Assembly (NCBI GenBank): GCA_022414725.1
Contig: CM039464.1
Coordinates: 51,378,921 to 51,442,920, forward strand
DNA length: 64,000 nucleotides
Direction of reading: 5' to 3'
DNA from: Microglena sp. YARC
Lineage: Eukaryota; Chlorophyta; Chlorophyceae; Chlamydomonadales; Chlamydomonadaceae
The notes beneath the pieces are model-generated. The model saw nothing but the letters and a program-made list of their open reading frames with translations, was not told where the DNA came from and did not search any database. Numbering within the stretch: position 1 is the first letter of the stretch; each line of letters begins with the position of its first letter. Below, piece by piece: positions 32,083-39,720 of this stretch. The translations under genes and the position numbers were made by a program.

Positions 32083-32490
32083 CCTTGCATGGTTGCTGTC
32101 CGTGATGGTCATGCCCACACAGGAGCTACCCGGATGGGAATCTTTCCAAAGCTTGCCCATGTAACCCCCCAGCACTCCTGGGCCCACCACCAGCAGGTCC
32201 TGGGAGGGGGGGGCGCTGCCCTCCCCTCCACCACCTGCCGCGGCAGCCACGGTCACCAGCCCTAGTGACCGGCGATTGATACGAGTGGCACCTGTCCTGG
32301 CACCTGAGCTCCTGGACGGCACTAATGAGGGCATGCATGGGCCCAAGCCAACTTCGGATGGATATCCGAGGCAAGTCGAGGCATCCCCACGAACGGGAGA
32401 GGGAACGCCCCTTGTCCGCGTTAAGGCGACGCCACCTCTGTGGTGCTGGGCTGGTCGGACAGCCCGATTGATGCAGGACATCGCGTTCAT
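18841..32490 (-). CDS. Plastid-type NAD(P)-binding SDR/epimerase-like protein, complete, seven exons
   Basis: The exons, in minus-strand order, are 32,490-32,084, 30,937-30,808, 29,592-29,419, 28,123-28,052, 24,242-24,165, 21,367-21,290 and 19,145-18,841. Joined, they give an extended SDR of the plant At1g19690/bacterial YeeZ type: [10 protein letters not shown] nucleotide-binding loop, [70 protein letters not shown] and a C-terminal [12 protein letters not shown]. About 80 N-terminal residues before DLLVVG are rich in Arg, Ser and Ala and look like a plastid transit peptide. Phases fit at every junction (2, 0, 0, 0, 0, 0), and the first six exons are open. The last exon has a stop and a shift. 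The substrate is unknown. Introns make up about 92% of the locus and consist largely of partial exon copies. Confidence 0.85.
19146..20192 (-). repeat. About 13 acceptor-side copies of SDR exon 7
   Basis: The minus strand repeats ccctgcag, gacatgatggactactgc, aacgtgtctggtgtccctg, agctgaccag at intervals of roughly 60-90 bp; starts on the plus strand lie near 19,175, 19,262, 19,328, 19,388, 19,452, 19,514, 19,601, 19,690, 19,779, 19,868, 19,958, 20,045 and 20,136. Several copies keep both the acceptor and the open frame [15 protein letters not shown]. No copies occur on the other side of the exon, as expected for a terminal exon. Confidence 0.9.
20194..20385. repeat. (TATC)n microsatellite
   Basis: About 45 units of tatc with a few acccatcc interruptions. 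Confidence 0.95.
20445..20960. mobile_element. 0.5-kb TIR element with palindromic ends, inserted in a decoy copy of SDR exon 6
   Basis: Both ends carry gttgtaatcggt and its complement accgattacaac, inside inverted repeats of about 80 bp (20,446-20,525 and 20,872-20,958). Each end is itself a palindrome around accaaccggacatctgattc. The flanks ggttatcg and cttatcgc suggest a 5-6 bp target duplication TTATC(G). Removing the element restores an exon 6 partial copy whose minus strand reads IFLGCDNHPV. No transposase is encoded; the MITE at 20,663 is nested in it. Confidence 0.78.
20663..20863 (+). mobile_element. hAT-type MITE, copy 2 (nested)
   Basis: 201 bp, starting cagggaacttcaaa and ending ttttgaatttaacccg, flanked by a perfect 8-bp duplication attgccgc (20,655-20,662 and 20,864-20,871). 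The interior matches copy 1 (ggccagcgctttagcgcac, attgcttgc, gttgcaaaa). It sits between the inverted repeats of the 20,445-20,960 element. Confidence 0.85.
20961..21289 (-). repeat. Donor-side copies of SDR exon 6
   Basis: A copy at about 21,105-21,150 reads [14 protein letters not shown] before gtgcgt on the minus strand. A second copy (20,405-20,444 plus 20,961-20,985) is split by the TIR element. The sequences between the copies (gagctttctcc.atg.tcttcaagcg) are also repeated. Confidence 0.8.
21290..21367 (-). CDS. SDR exon 6
   Basis: 78 bp, 26 codons in phase 0, between an acceptor ctgcag and a CAAG|gtgcgg donor: [12 protein letters not shown] then [22 protein letters not shown] is the late family motif (plants have the same block followed by the QE.MD.M segment found in exon 7). 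Confidence 0.85.
21368..21605 (-). repeat. Acceptor-side copies of SDR exon 6
   Basis: Two truncated copies, about 21,455-21,495 and 21,560-21,605, repeat the start of the exon up to gatcgcgcgtcttcc. GT-rich units (gtgggtggtgggg) lie between. Confidence 0.75.
21606..23804. other. 2.1-kb intron stretch with ordinary composition and no recognised content
   Basis: Unlike most of the window it has balanced base composition, few simple repeats and no resemblance to other parts of the window. Short G-rich islands are at 22,257-22,296 and 22,915-22,947. Open frames are under 90 codons and match nothing I know. Confidence 0.4.
23805..23945 (+). repeat. Dispersed family R4 copy
   Basis: Shares gcactatgacgtgtcccctgg, aggactc and aaaccactt with the copies at 6868, 16,339 and 61,070. 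Confidence 0.65.
23985..24164 (-). repeat. Donor-side copies of SDR exon 5
   Basis: Two copies of the exon end (minus strand tgcactaggaggatgcagctc, gcatttctttcagtgtaag) lie at about 23,990-24,030 and 24,070-24,115, separated by tactcagctacttac-type sequence. Confidence 0.85.
24165..24242 (-). CDS. SDR exon 5
   Basis: 78 bp, 26 codons in phase 0, between gcttgcag and AGT|gtaagt: AKEV then [19 protein letters not shown] and [13 protein letters not shown] is highly conserved in the At1g19690/YeeZ-type family, where it precedes the IFLGCDN block encoded by exon 6. Confidence 0.9.
24395..25990 (-). repeat. Acceptor-side copies of SDR exon 5 in (TG)n DNA
   Basis: Copies of the exon start (minus strand ctgcaggcaaaggagttcag, cgctacggaggctacacac) lie near 24,400-24,456, 24,607-24,660, 25,735-25,787 and 25,930-25,985; a degraded one is near 25,400. 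Between them are G- and T-rich tracts, and complex unrelated pieces at 24,740-24,800 and 24,920-25,330. Confidence 0.85.
26190..26595. repeat. Unassigned array inside the SDR intron
   Basis: Two motifs are repeated: gttcgctacagaattcagc with aaatc (26,222-26,255 and 26,555-26,585) and cactgtcgagcaaactagc with cagcttaaacctcc (26,325-26,365, 26,425-26,462, 26,528-26,545). Poly-C and (CA)n lie between. They match no exon of the SDR gene I can identify. Confidence 0.6.
26610..27592 (-). repeat. Donor-side copies of SDR exon 4 around a (GT)n/poly-G tract
   Basis: On the minus strand, catgcaaacaaaggatctc plus acacattcctccttaag recur near 26,622-26,665, 26,767-26,808 and 27,537-27,595; the last reads [16 protein letters not shown]. 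From 26,815 to 27,530 the plus strand is almost only G and T with many G runs. Confidence 0.85.
27610..27655 (+). other. tRNA 3'-half-like fragment
   Basis: acgaggtcgggagttcaaat plus ccccccaactcca resembles a T-arm and 3' acceptor strand. No matching 5' half (ggagttg) is present upstream, so it is at most a tRNA-derived remnant. Confidence 0.3.
27706..27826. mobile_element. Short palindromic element, family R7
   Basis: About 120 bp with inverted ends agcttctaggcagctccc and gggagcttcctagaagct. One end of the same family (AGCAGCTTCTAGGCAGCTCCC followed by a conserved stretch ending in GTGTCTGGAAGCTGA) occurs at 39,153-39,240, 55,118-55,200, 56,660-56,715 and, inverted, at 1184-1265 and 1359-1445. 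MITE-like; class unknown. Confidence 0.7.
27834..28036 (+). repeat. Dispersed repeat family R3, copy 2
   Basis: Runs from agtcctatgcagcgtcgtaag to gggggctccgccaaaaagc and ends 16 bp before SDR exon 4. The nearest match is at 60,668-60,895. Confidence 0.7.
28052..28123 (-). CDS. SDR exon 4
   Basis: 72 bp, 24 codons in phase 0, between gtcctcag and AAG|gtaaga: [16 protein letters not shown] then GAHTFFLK. The RL.GLY...RGAH.. block is diagnostic for this SDR subfamily. Confidence 0.9.
28135..28655. repeat. 520-bp purine tract, (GGGAAG)n then (GGGTGA)n
   Basis: The plus strand is nearly all A and G to 28,497, then gggtga units follow. G runs of three to five recur every 5-6 bases, so it could form G-quadruplexes or triplex DNA. 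The long R/G/E or P/S frames here are compositional. Confidence 0.9.
28740..29418 (-). repeat. Six donor-side copies of SDR exon 3
   Basis: On the minus strand, cttccccaaggacagatacc, ctgttgggtgctgagcagg and cagccctagag|gtaaga recur at intervals of about 105 bp, with exon ends (plus strand) near 28,752, 28,871, 28,983, 29,100, 29,204 and 29,297. Each keeps a GTAAG- or GTGAG-type donor. (GGT)n or G runs fill the spacers. Confidence 0.9.
29419..29592 (-). CDS. SDR exon 3
   Basis: 174 bp, 58 codons, open: [64 protein letters not shown], the acidic ED.P turn and SPRTD.LL.AE are family hallmarks; the TSS Ser corresponds to the SDR catalytic Ser/Thr position. The acceptor is gcctccag. The donor position reads GAG|ggagga; the expected gtgagg is found only in the downstream copies. 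Confidence 0.88.
29593..30460 (-). repeat. Acceptor-side copies of SDR exon 3, telomere-like scraps and (GAT/GGT)n
   Basis: Copies of the exon start (minus strand ttaaggaggcgctgtctc, tatgggatggaactggctcc) are at 29,715-29,790, 29,925-30,000 and, degraded, 30,405-30,450. TTTAGGG- and TTCAGGG-type units occur at 29,608-29,630, 29,798-29,833 and 30,010-30,090. (ATG)n/(GGTGAT)n occupies 30,125-30,380. Confidence 0.82.
30465..30807 (-). repeat. Donor-side minisatellite at SDR exon 2
   Basis: Units of about 59 bp (acttacatctaactaacaca, cacccaacatctaactgac, atgcaaccaacacccaac) repeat five or six times. The acttacatct part is the intron start of exon 2 (minus strand agat|gtaagt), so the array again derives from the junction. 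Confidence 0.82.
30808..30937 (-). CDS. SDR exon 2
   Basis: 130 bp: one base completing Arg with exon 1, then 43 codons, [43 protein letters not shown], before gtaagt. VLFSAPPS corresponds to the beta-strand and loop after the second helix of the Rossmann fold in this family. Confidence 0.88.
30938..32083 (-). repeat. Donor-side copies of SDR exon 1 in (CA)n DNA
   Basis: On the minus strand ccatgcaaggtgtgtgtg with the preceding exon end recurs near 31,785-31,830, 31,895-31,940 and 31,967-32,015. The rest is (CA)n, (CT)n (31,838-31,881) and poly-C. Bases 30,945-31,020 are a ggttatgg/ggagttagagg-type repeat with no gene content. Confidence 0.85.
32084..32490 (-). CDS. SDR exon 1: transit peptide and nucleotide-binding loop
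   Basis: ATG at 32,490 (accATGaac) is the first ATG in this frame; the frame is open further upstream without one. The first 80 or so residues ([17 protein letters not shown]...) are basic and Ser/Arg-rich and look like a plastid transit peptide. Then [35 protein letters not shown] and ITDSNHAR follow, with the GxGxxG loop of a Rossmann fold. The exon ends GCAAG|gtgtgt in phase 2. Confidence 0.88.
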
Positions 32491-32880
32491 GGTTGCGTTG
32501 GTGGTTCTGAAGTTGGTGCTGATCGGTAGGATGATCTCTGGGCTGATCTGTCGGAGTGCGTGCTCGCGTAGGGCATGAGGGTAGATGGAGCTAGGGCCAA
32601 CGAGTGTGCATTGTGATGACGTGGCGCAGGCGTGCTCGTTTGATGGAGAGCAGGGCACATGCGGGCGCAGGTCCCCCAGGCTCGAGTTGGACTGTTAGTT
32701 AGTGCACGGTATGCATAGACAGGAGACCAGGAGACGAGGCTCCTCACATAGCAAGTGCGCACCTCAATATATGGGCCTCGACATGGATACAAAAAAGGGA
32801 GGGCCTCAACATGGATACAAAAAAGGGAGGGGAAAAACTGGAGTTTAAGAAAAAAATAGGTACTTTTCAAGATTATTTCT
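32491..32880 (-). promoter_or_regulatory. Probable 5' region of the SDR gene
   Basis: On the minus strand an atatatt motif (32,766-32,772) could serve as a TATA box about 280 bp before the ATG. A 27-bp direct duplication (ctc(g/a)acatggatacaaaaaa with gggagg) lies at 32,784-32,830. No upstream exon copies occur here, consistent with the first exon. Inference only. Confidence 0.35.
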
Positions 32881-32949
32881 CACAGCCCACAGAATGACAT
32901 GGGAGTTAAACTGGGGTGTTCCTCTACTAAAGACCAGTCTCCATTGGTG

Positions 32950-33078
32950 CTAATATTCAGCACAGCACCCCCCCACACACACACCCCATACCCACCCCCC
33001 CCCCCCCCCCCCCCCCATTCACACACACCACCCACCATCCCACCCACCCATTCCCACCCACACACACACCCATTCCCA

Positions 33079-33124
<46 letters not shown>

Positions 33125-33200
33125 ACACAGACACACACACACTCACACACCCCATTCCCACCCCCACCCCACCACACACACTCCCACACATCTGCTAATC
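32950..33200. repeat. Poly-C and (CA)n intergenic tract
   Basis: C runs of about 20-30 at 32,997-33,016 and 33,080-33,110 with cattcccaccc units. No gene content. Confidence 0.85.
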
Positions 33201-33536
33201 ATACCACTAGACCAAACTACACTTCCAATAGAAGCCCTAAACTACACTTCCACCTATAGCACCCACCTTATAGCACCATAAGTGCATGGCATGAAATCAG
33301 GGTAAATCATGCTCACCACTCTCATTGCTGCTGCCATAATGAGCGTGCTGCCCTTGAGAGCGTCTGCAAGCGAGCAAAAAATATATATATAACGCCTGGA
33401 GGGGCGTTGTGTTAAGGGGACACTCCCGTTCGCCGCAGCTGGGGAAAGTCACCATGGCACACATAGTAAGTGTCACCCTCCAGGCGGGAGGGACTCCTTC
33501 ATGCCTTTCTTCGTGTGACTTCTCATTTGTCAAACA

Positions 33537-34645
33537 AATGTTGGGTGTTTGCCAATCTACTACATCTAATATTATCATGGAAGAGCTGGGTAGAACCCCG
33601 TTGTGTTTTGCTTGGCTTAAACAAGCTTTGCGCTTCTGGAACAAGACCATACATAAAGAACCTGAGGATCTCATTAGAATGGCTCTTGAGGAATCTTTTG
33701 ACTCCAACACTGGCTGGGTTCATGACTTGCGTTGTGCTCTCCACAAGCTAGGATCCAGTAAAAACATCAACATTTTGGAGGCTGTCGATGTCGAAGGTAT
33801 TATGTCTGAAGTTTTTGAGTCATGGAGGTTTAAGTACCCAAGTGACACCAATGCAGTTAGAGACATCCCTGATGAGAGAAGGTTGGCTTTAAACGCCTCC
33901 GATACCAAAAATGCGTTCGCAGCCAACAGCAATGATGAGAATGGCTTGATTCCTTTTACATCCGCCTTACATAAGCAGATCAGATTCGTTCTATAGCACA
34001 GTTTAGAATTTCCCATTGGCTGAACACAGAAAGAATGAGGTGGTGGATAGAGCACACATCCCTCGCTCAATGAGACACTGTCAAATGTGTGGGTTCCAAA
34101 AAACTGAGGATGAAATGCATATGTTTGGAGTGCCCCTTTATAAATGATATTCGCCTCCGCTACCAGAATCTGTTTACAGATATTTTATAGGCAATGTCCA
34201 TGAGATACCGACTTAACCGTATGGAATGTGGAATTCTGCGATTCCACATTCAGAACCTTTATGAATGGAAATGGCACTAAGTCTTTTTGGAGCAACCTAG
34301 CCGACTATCTTTCTACTTGTAGAAGAGCAAGACAGGAAGCCCTGGACTGCTTAGTGGCACCGTAATTTATTATCCCTTTTTTTCTTCTTCTTGAGACTTC
34401 TCATTTGTTAGCTTCTTACCTCCGCCACTGTAAGTGGTTGAGATCTGGGTCCTGCTCTAAGGGGTTTAATACCTACGCCACCAAAACGGTGGTGGAGTTT
34501 GGTTTGTTTGTCCTCGACCACACCCCTGATGTAATGGGGTTTTTGCTTTGTGGTGCTTTTTCTTTTTGTTTAAAGCACAGAGTCTCATACACCTCCGGTG
34601 TCAAGTAGACTTTAACATGTAATGTAATGTAATGTAATGTAATGT
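33537..34645 (+). mobile_element. Non-LTR retrotransposon LX, copy 1 (5'-truncated)
   Basis: The 3' end of a LINE-type ORF: LGVCQSTTSN, EELGRTPLCFAWLKQALRF, ..SEVFESWRFKYPS, then frameshifted CQMCGF...ECP. A 3' UTR (gcttcttacctccgccactg to gtcaagtagactttaacatg) and a (TAATG)5 tail follow. EELGR.PL...WL.QALRFWN is common near the C terminus of non-LTR polyproteins, followed by a C-x2-C-x9-H-x3-C knuckle. The start is approximate. Single-base indels abolish the frame after residue 190. Confidence 0.85.
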
Positions 34646-35493
34646 CTGAAGTTTTTGAGTCATGGAGGTTTAAGTACCCAAGTGACACCAATGGAGTTAG
34701 AGACATCCCTGATGAGAGAAGGGTTGGCTTTAAACGCCTCCGATACCAAAAATGGTTCGCAGCCAACAGCAATGATGAGAATGGCTTGATTCCCTTTACA
34801 TCCGCCTTACATAAGCAGGATCAGATTCGTTCTATAGCACAGTTTAGAATGGGTTCCCATTGGCTGAACACAGAAAGAATGAGGTGGTGGATAGAGCACA
34901 CATCCCTCGCTCAATGAGACACTGTCAAATGTGTGGGTTCCAAAAAACTGAGGATGAAATGCATATGTTTGAGTGCCCTTTTTTATAATGATATTCGCCT
35001 CCGCTACCAGAATCTGTTTACAGATATTTATAGGCATGTCCATGAGGATACCGACCTTAAACCGCTATGGAATGTGGAATTCTGCGATTCCACATTCAGA
35101 ACCTTTATGAATGGAAATGGCACTAAGTCTTTTTGGAGCAACCTAGCCGACTATCTTTCTACTTGTAGAAGAGCAAGACAGGAAGCCCTGGACTGCTTAG
35201 TGGCACCGTAATTTATCATCCTTTTTTTTCTTCTTCTTGTGACTTCTCATTTGTTAGCTTCTTACCTCCGCCACTGTAAGTGGTTGAGATCTGGGTCCGG
35301 CTCTAAAGGGGTTTAATACCTACGCCACCCAAAACGGTGGTTGGGAGTTTGGTTTGTTTGTCCTCGACACACCCCTGATGTAATGGGGGTTTTTGCTTTG
35401 TGGGTGCTTTTTCTTTTTGTTTAAGCACAGAGTCTCATACACCCTCGCGGTGTCAAGTAGACTTTAACATGTAATGTAATGTAATGTAATGTA
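34642..35493 (+). mobile_element. Retrotransposon LX, copy 2, inserted at the tail of copy 1
   Basis: It begins at atgtctgaagtttttgagtc directly after the (TAATG)n tail of copy 1, sharing the four bases ATGT with it, and ends with its own 3' UTR and (TAATG)5 tail at 35,469-35,493. It covers only about the last 190 codons and the UTR. Confidence 0.9.
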
Positions 35494-35894
35494 ATTTGTT
35501 AGCTTCTTACCTCCGTACTGTAAGTGGTTGAGATCTGGGTCCGGCTCTAGGGGGTTTAATACCTACGCCACCAAAATGGTGGTTGGGAGCTTGGTTTGTT
35601 TGTCCTCGACACACCCCTGATGTAATGTTTTTTTTTGCTTTGTGGGTGCTTTTTCTTTTTGTTTAAAGCACAGAGTCTCATACACCCTCGCGGTGTCAAG
35701 TAGACTTTAACATGTAATGTAATGCAATGTAATGTAATGTAATGTAATGTAATGTAATGTAATGTAATGTAATGTAATGTAATGTAATGTAATGTAATGT
35801 AATGTAATGTAATGTAATGTAATGTAATGTAATGTATTGTAATGTAATGTAATGTAATGTAATGTAATGTAATGTAATGTAATGTAATGTAATG
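35494..35894 (+). mobile_element. Retrotransposon LX, copy 3 with 180-bp (TAATG)n tail
   Basis: It contains only the 3' UTR, starting atttgttagcttcttacctcc at the tail of copy 2, then a tail of about 36 TAATG units (35,712-35,894). Confidence 0.9.
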
Positions 35895-35983
35895 CGACGT
35901 GTGGCAAGAATGCTGGTACAGGAGGCGATAGATTCTCTGTGCAGCTTAGAGATGAGTTTGTCTACGTGTTCGCGACTGATCCC

Positions 35984-36853
35984 TTAGGTGGAGAGATTGG
36001 TAATAGTTGTGATTGGTATGGTACCAGTGGTACCTATGGTGAAGACTAGGTAGTGGACAAAGAATCCTTGTTGTTGGAGGACACCGTGGAGCTCCTTATG
36101 CTGAACGCTCTTTTCCTGGAATTTGATGTGGTGGTTAGTTTCTGAGCAGTACCCCAGTTCAACTAGGTAGGCTTTTCTTGGTTTGGATTCGTCGTCAATG
36201 AGGAGGAGATCAGGCCTGTATTTATCCCATGTGGCTTGGGAAAGATCAGGGGGTTTGAGGGTGGTTGGGGGTCTCGTGGGAATGTCGGATGTCGCTTCAC
36301 AAGTGCCTGCATCCATGTATATGGGGAGAGCCCCCAGAGCTCCTTTGGCTCCTGCCTTTTGGATGAGTTGGACCGCCTTATTATGTCTGTTAATATACAT
36401 CCCTTTGAAGACAGGGTGGCTGCACCCAGCAAGAATATGGCCACCTCCGTCCTGTGCTTTGCGACAAAGAGGGCAATTATCATCAGAGGGAGGGCTAGTG
36501 CTGGTACCAATTGGGGCGTTTGTATCTGTACGCCAGTTTCCTAGTCCATAAGCGTCCCCACCTAGCCTTGTGGATTTGTATTTTTTGCCACCATTTGATG
36601 TCGGTGGATTGCCAGAAACGATTACTAGCCTGAGGGAGGAGGAAGGGGTCGGCTTGCTCCCACAGGGAGGAGTATATGCCCGTGGTGTTGGCATGCCCGG
36701 TGTGCAGGGGGGTGGGGAGGTTAGCCTTGATCCCCTTGGTGAGATTGTTGGCCGGGTGCCGGGGGGGCTGGTCCCCATTAATAGATTTGGGGGGCTGGAT
36801 AGACGGCCAATGCATGCTGAGGTGCGCATGATCCCCTGTTTTAACTGGTCCAA
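35984..36853 (-). pseudogene. Retrotransposon CCHC knuckle and PD-(D/E)-like C terminus
   Basis: CPLCRKAQDGGGHILAGC is a C-x2-C-x8-H-x4-C knuckle. About 85 residues later KYRPDLLLIDD and AYLVELGYCSE follow, then a helical KFQEKSVQHKEL. The P-D...(I/V)-E pattern could be a restriction-like endonuclease, as found after the CCHC motif in R2- and Dualen-type elements; a Lys expected two residues after the acidic residue is not obvious. The first third of this frame is out of frame with the RNase H ORF. Confidence 0.72.
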
Positions 36854-37355
36854 TTACATTGTATCCTGTCGTCACTTCTTCCGCGAGCGTGTCTGCCTCG
36901 TCATTCCCTACGATTCCTGAGTGAGATCGGACCTTAAGCAGGCGTGTGGTAGCAGCAACGTTGTGTCTGTTGATAATGTGGATGGCGATGTCTTGCAGGA
37001 GGTCGCGGTGTTTGTTCTCCCGGGTCCTGCTGGGATGGTAAATGTGCAGGTGAATAAGCTGCAAGGAGCATAAGCTGTCGGAGTAGATGGTGAGTTCTTC
37101 ATTTATTTCGGAGTGTATGAGTGCTTGTTGGATTGCCACGAGTTCGGCGCGATTGATGTCGGCAGTGATGCCCTGTCCGCCAGGGTCTATGCGGAGGCAA
37201 CGTGCAGCGGCCCTGGGGGAGTATACGCCTGCCCCTAGGCGTAGGACGCCGTCTTTGTCTATGATGGCACTTCCATCTGTGTATAGAGCGAGGCCTGGCG
37301 CAAGCGAGCAAAAAGGTGCAAGCAGCCTGTCGGCGTCAAACCCGCGACCCCCCAA
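36495..37355 (-). pseudogene. Retrotransposon RNase H domain (fragment)
   Basis: From residue 22 it reads LALYTDGSA, with the catalytic set Asp27 (TDGS), Glu71 (AELVAIQQAL), Asp93 (YSDSLCSLQ) and, after RSHSGIVGNDEADTLA, His145 and Asp155. These are the RNase HI active-site residues in the spacing usual for non-LTR elements. Downstream, the frame shifts relative to the CCHC region at about 36,500-36,850. The frame opens without an ATG and is part of a longer polyprotein. Confidence 0.88.
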
Positions 37356-37460
37356 AATATGTCTTTACCGGGTTGGAAATGAAGAATTTGCCCTAAACCC
37401 CAGGCCCTAACTCTCAAGTAACATTGGTGGTGATGATGCGTCCGCGTGCCCACAAACTGA

Positions 37461-38301
37461 TTGTATTGTCTGATTTGTTTTTTCTTGCTCCACAAATGGC
37501 GCATGGTTAAGGGAGCAGCACCAGTAGATGGACCTTTTCAAGCTATACAAAATGCACCCTCCTTTGACCCCCTAATTATTATTGTGGGTGGAGATAATGG
37601 CCTCCACGTGGGTTCCGGAGCCAGGGTGGGTGGGTGGGTGGGTGGTAAACTCAGCCCTCTGTAGGAAAAAAGGGCATGGGGTCTGAGGATTTTATTTCTG
37701 CCCCCCCTCGGGAAATTGCACTCTTTTAAAAATGTTAGAGCAAAAACTAATTCTCGACTTGAAACAGATACTGCCAAAATGTCCATCGCTGGCAAGAAAT
37801 TTGAAAAGTCCATACTCTGGACACAGAGTAGGAAGGTAAATTTCAATAATTTACCCCAAACAGCCCCAAATGTGCACAAATATCATGTGCCAGGAGTCTT
37901 ATGCAAATTGGAAACACAATCCAAGTTGCAGATCACTGCTTTGCTCCAGTTAGCTGCTCCCTCACAGCAACGCCCCTTACGACTGCCTGCGCCGTGTTCA
38001 GGGTAGTTGAACAGGTGTTCAAGGTGTTCAACAATGCTCAGGGTGTTTAACTACCCTTGCTAGCATGTTCAAATAGCCGACACCAACATGTTCAACCAGG
38101 GTAGTTAAACACCTAACCCACTTACACACCCGGGACATGATAAAACATGGCATTTAACACTCTGCCACATCCAGTTGACAATCGGCAGCTAGCTGCCGTA
38201 ATTAGCTGGCCGAATAATGTTTATATATGTGTATATAGTATTCCCATAGCTTCAGTAGGAGTCAGTTGACTCTTAAATGCGTGTGGGAAACCCTAAAAGG
38301 T
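37461..38301. other. Intergenic sequence without a supported gene
   Basis: The main feature is a set of gggtagttgaaca/gtgtttaactaccc motifs in both orientations between 37,997 and 38,125 that can fold into a hairpin (cagggtgtttaactaccc with gggtagttaaacacct). Other parts match nothing I recognise. Confidence 0.4.
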
Positions 38302-38309
38302 GTGTAGGT

Positions 38310-38485
38310 CAGGGTACTTCCAAGCGCGCGCTGCCTTTTTGAGCCTTACTGCGCGTTTCGCGCAGTTTTTTGCAACCCCCTGTGGGCGCAGCAAGCAATT
38401 TTGCGCTTTATGCACTAAAAAGCGCAGTTTTTTGTTTTTCAAGTGCGCTGAAGCGCTGGCCAATTTGGTAAATGGAAGTACCCTG
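38310..38485 (-). mobile_element. hAT-type MITE, copy 3
   Basis: 176 bp with perfect 13-bp inverted ends CAGGGTACTTCCA, flanked by a perfect 8-bp duplication gtgtaggt (38,302-38,309 and 38,486-38,493). Internal palindromes match copies 1 and 2. Best-preserved copy in the window. Confidence 0.92.
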
Positions 38486-38599
38486 GTGTAGGTTGCGCAG
38501 CACTACACGGGAGGACACGGGATAATGATCCACATCACATGGGATGGGAGGAGTCATCCCATCACATATAAAAGAGTATAAGACGGATCTTTGGACCGG

Positions 38600-39720
38600 T
38601 ATAGATTGCTGGGTACTGTAGGCGTATGATATGATGGCGGATGAGATGGCGGACACCTGTCCGCCATCAATGATTTTTGCCAGGCGGGGAGCGCTGGCGG
38701 ATTGGGCCATCCGCCAACATTTCGCCAGGACAATACGGTCAGTGCAGTGCACACAGTTGGGTTATTTAGTTAGTTACTCCCTTTAGACAACTCCCTTCAT
38801 TCCTGACGGCTGCTCATTTCTTTTATTTTCAATTTCGTTCTAGCCCTCGAGTCCCTCCATTCCTCGTCCCCTCTTTACTGCTCTCCCTATCCCGCAACAG
38901 CGCCCTGGACAGCCTTTCATCTCGTCCTATTTTCGACGGCTGGATGAGACTGCAATTGCTAAGAAGACAGCTAGCGAGGCTGCAGCATTGGGCAGGTCTT
39001 TTCAGACTTTTTGCTTACCATTGGACTGTTCAAATGCATACATATCCTGATGATGAGGGTTTTTCTGATGCATTGATAGACTAGGTAGTATGATAAGACA
39101 GTTTGGAGTGAACGTTGCCTTCAGTGTTTTTCTTTTGAGGTATTAGCAGCAGCTTCTAGGCAGCTCCCCTGACTGGCTATTCAGCCAAAGCTGGCGCAAC
39201 CTAGTGTGTCTGGAAGCTGACAGCATCCAGTGCCCAGAACTGTCAGAAGCTTGGGGCTTAGCCCAGTGAAAGTCCCCTCTTGTCGCACAGTTGGGCAGTT
39301 CTCTTTAGCCCATTTGGCTACCACTGGACTGTAAAAATATATATTAGTCATGCCTCTTATTAATATTTAGGGGTGTGTGTGTGGGGGGGGGGGTCAGCCC
39401 TCCTCAAGTTTTTTGCACAGGCTGACACAGTTGTTTTTACATAGAGGTCCAATATTTCTTTACAGAGGTCCAATATTTTTCACTGAGTTTTTTTTTAGAG
39501 GTCCAATATTTGTATACTCCTGTTATGCCCAGAATAAGTCATTTTAGTCGCACTTGAAACTGGTTTCAATTGGAAAAATGTAAAAAAGGATTCCGCCATC
39601 CGCCATTGGTACTCAGGGCCAATTTATGGAGCACCCCAAATCTGTAACATCCGCCAACCTTAAATTCCGCCATGATTTTAGGCCCTTTTAGATGCCCTCC
39701 GCCCATTTGGGCCTTATTTC
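38600..39720 (+). repeat. Dispersed element R6, copy 2
   Basis: gatggcggatgagatggcgg at the left and ggattccgccatccgccatt at the right are inverted. It shares ordered blocks with 16,880-17,580. An R7 end (39,153-39,240) and aggtccaatattt repeats (39,448-39,510) lie inside. A short frame near 38,935-39,090 is unrecognised. Confidence 0.7.

Larger units (their letters stand above)
35895..37460 (-). mobile_element. Second non-LTR element (RNase H - CCHC - PDLLL region), tail to tail with LX
   Basis: The minus strand encodes RNase H, a CCHC knuckle and a PD...VEL region in two overlapping frames. Its 3' end abuts the (TAATG)n tract, which on its own strand reads (CATTA)n. No reverse transcriptase domain is present, so it is 5'-truncated near 37,460. 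The order resembles Dualen/RandI-type elements of green algae. Confidence 0.75.
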
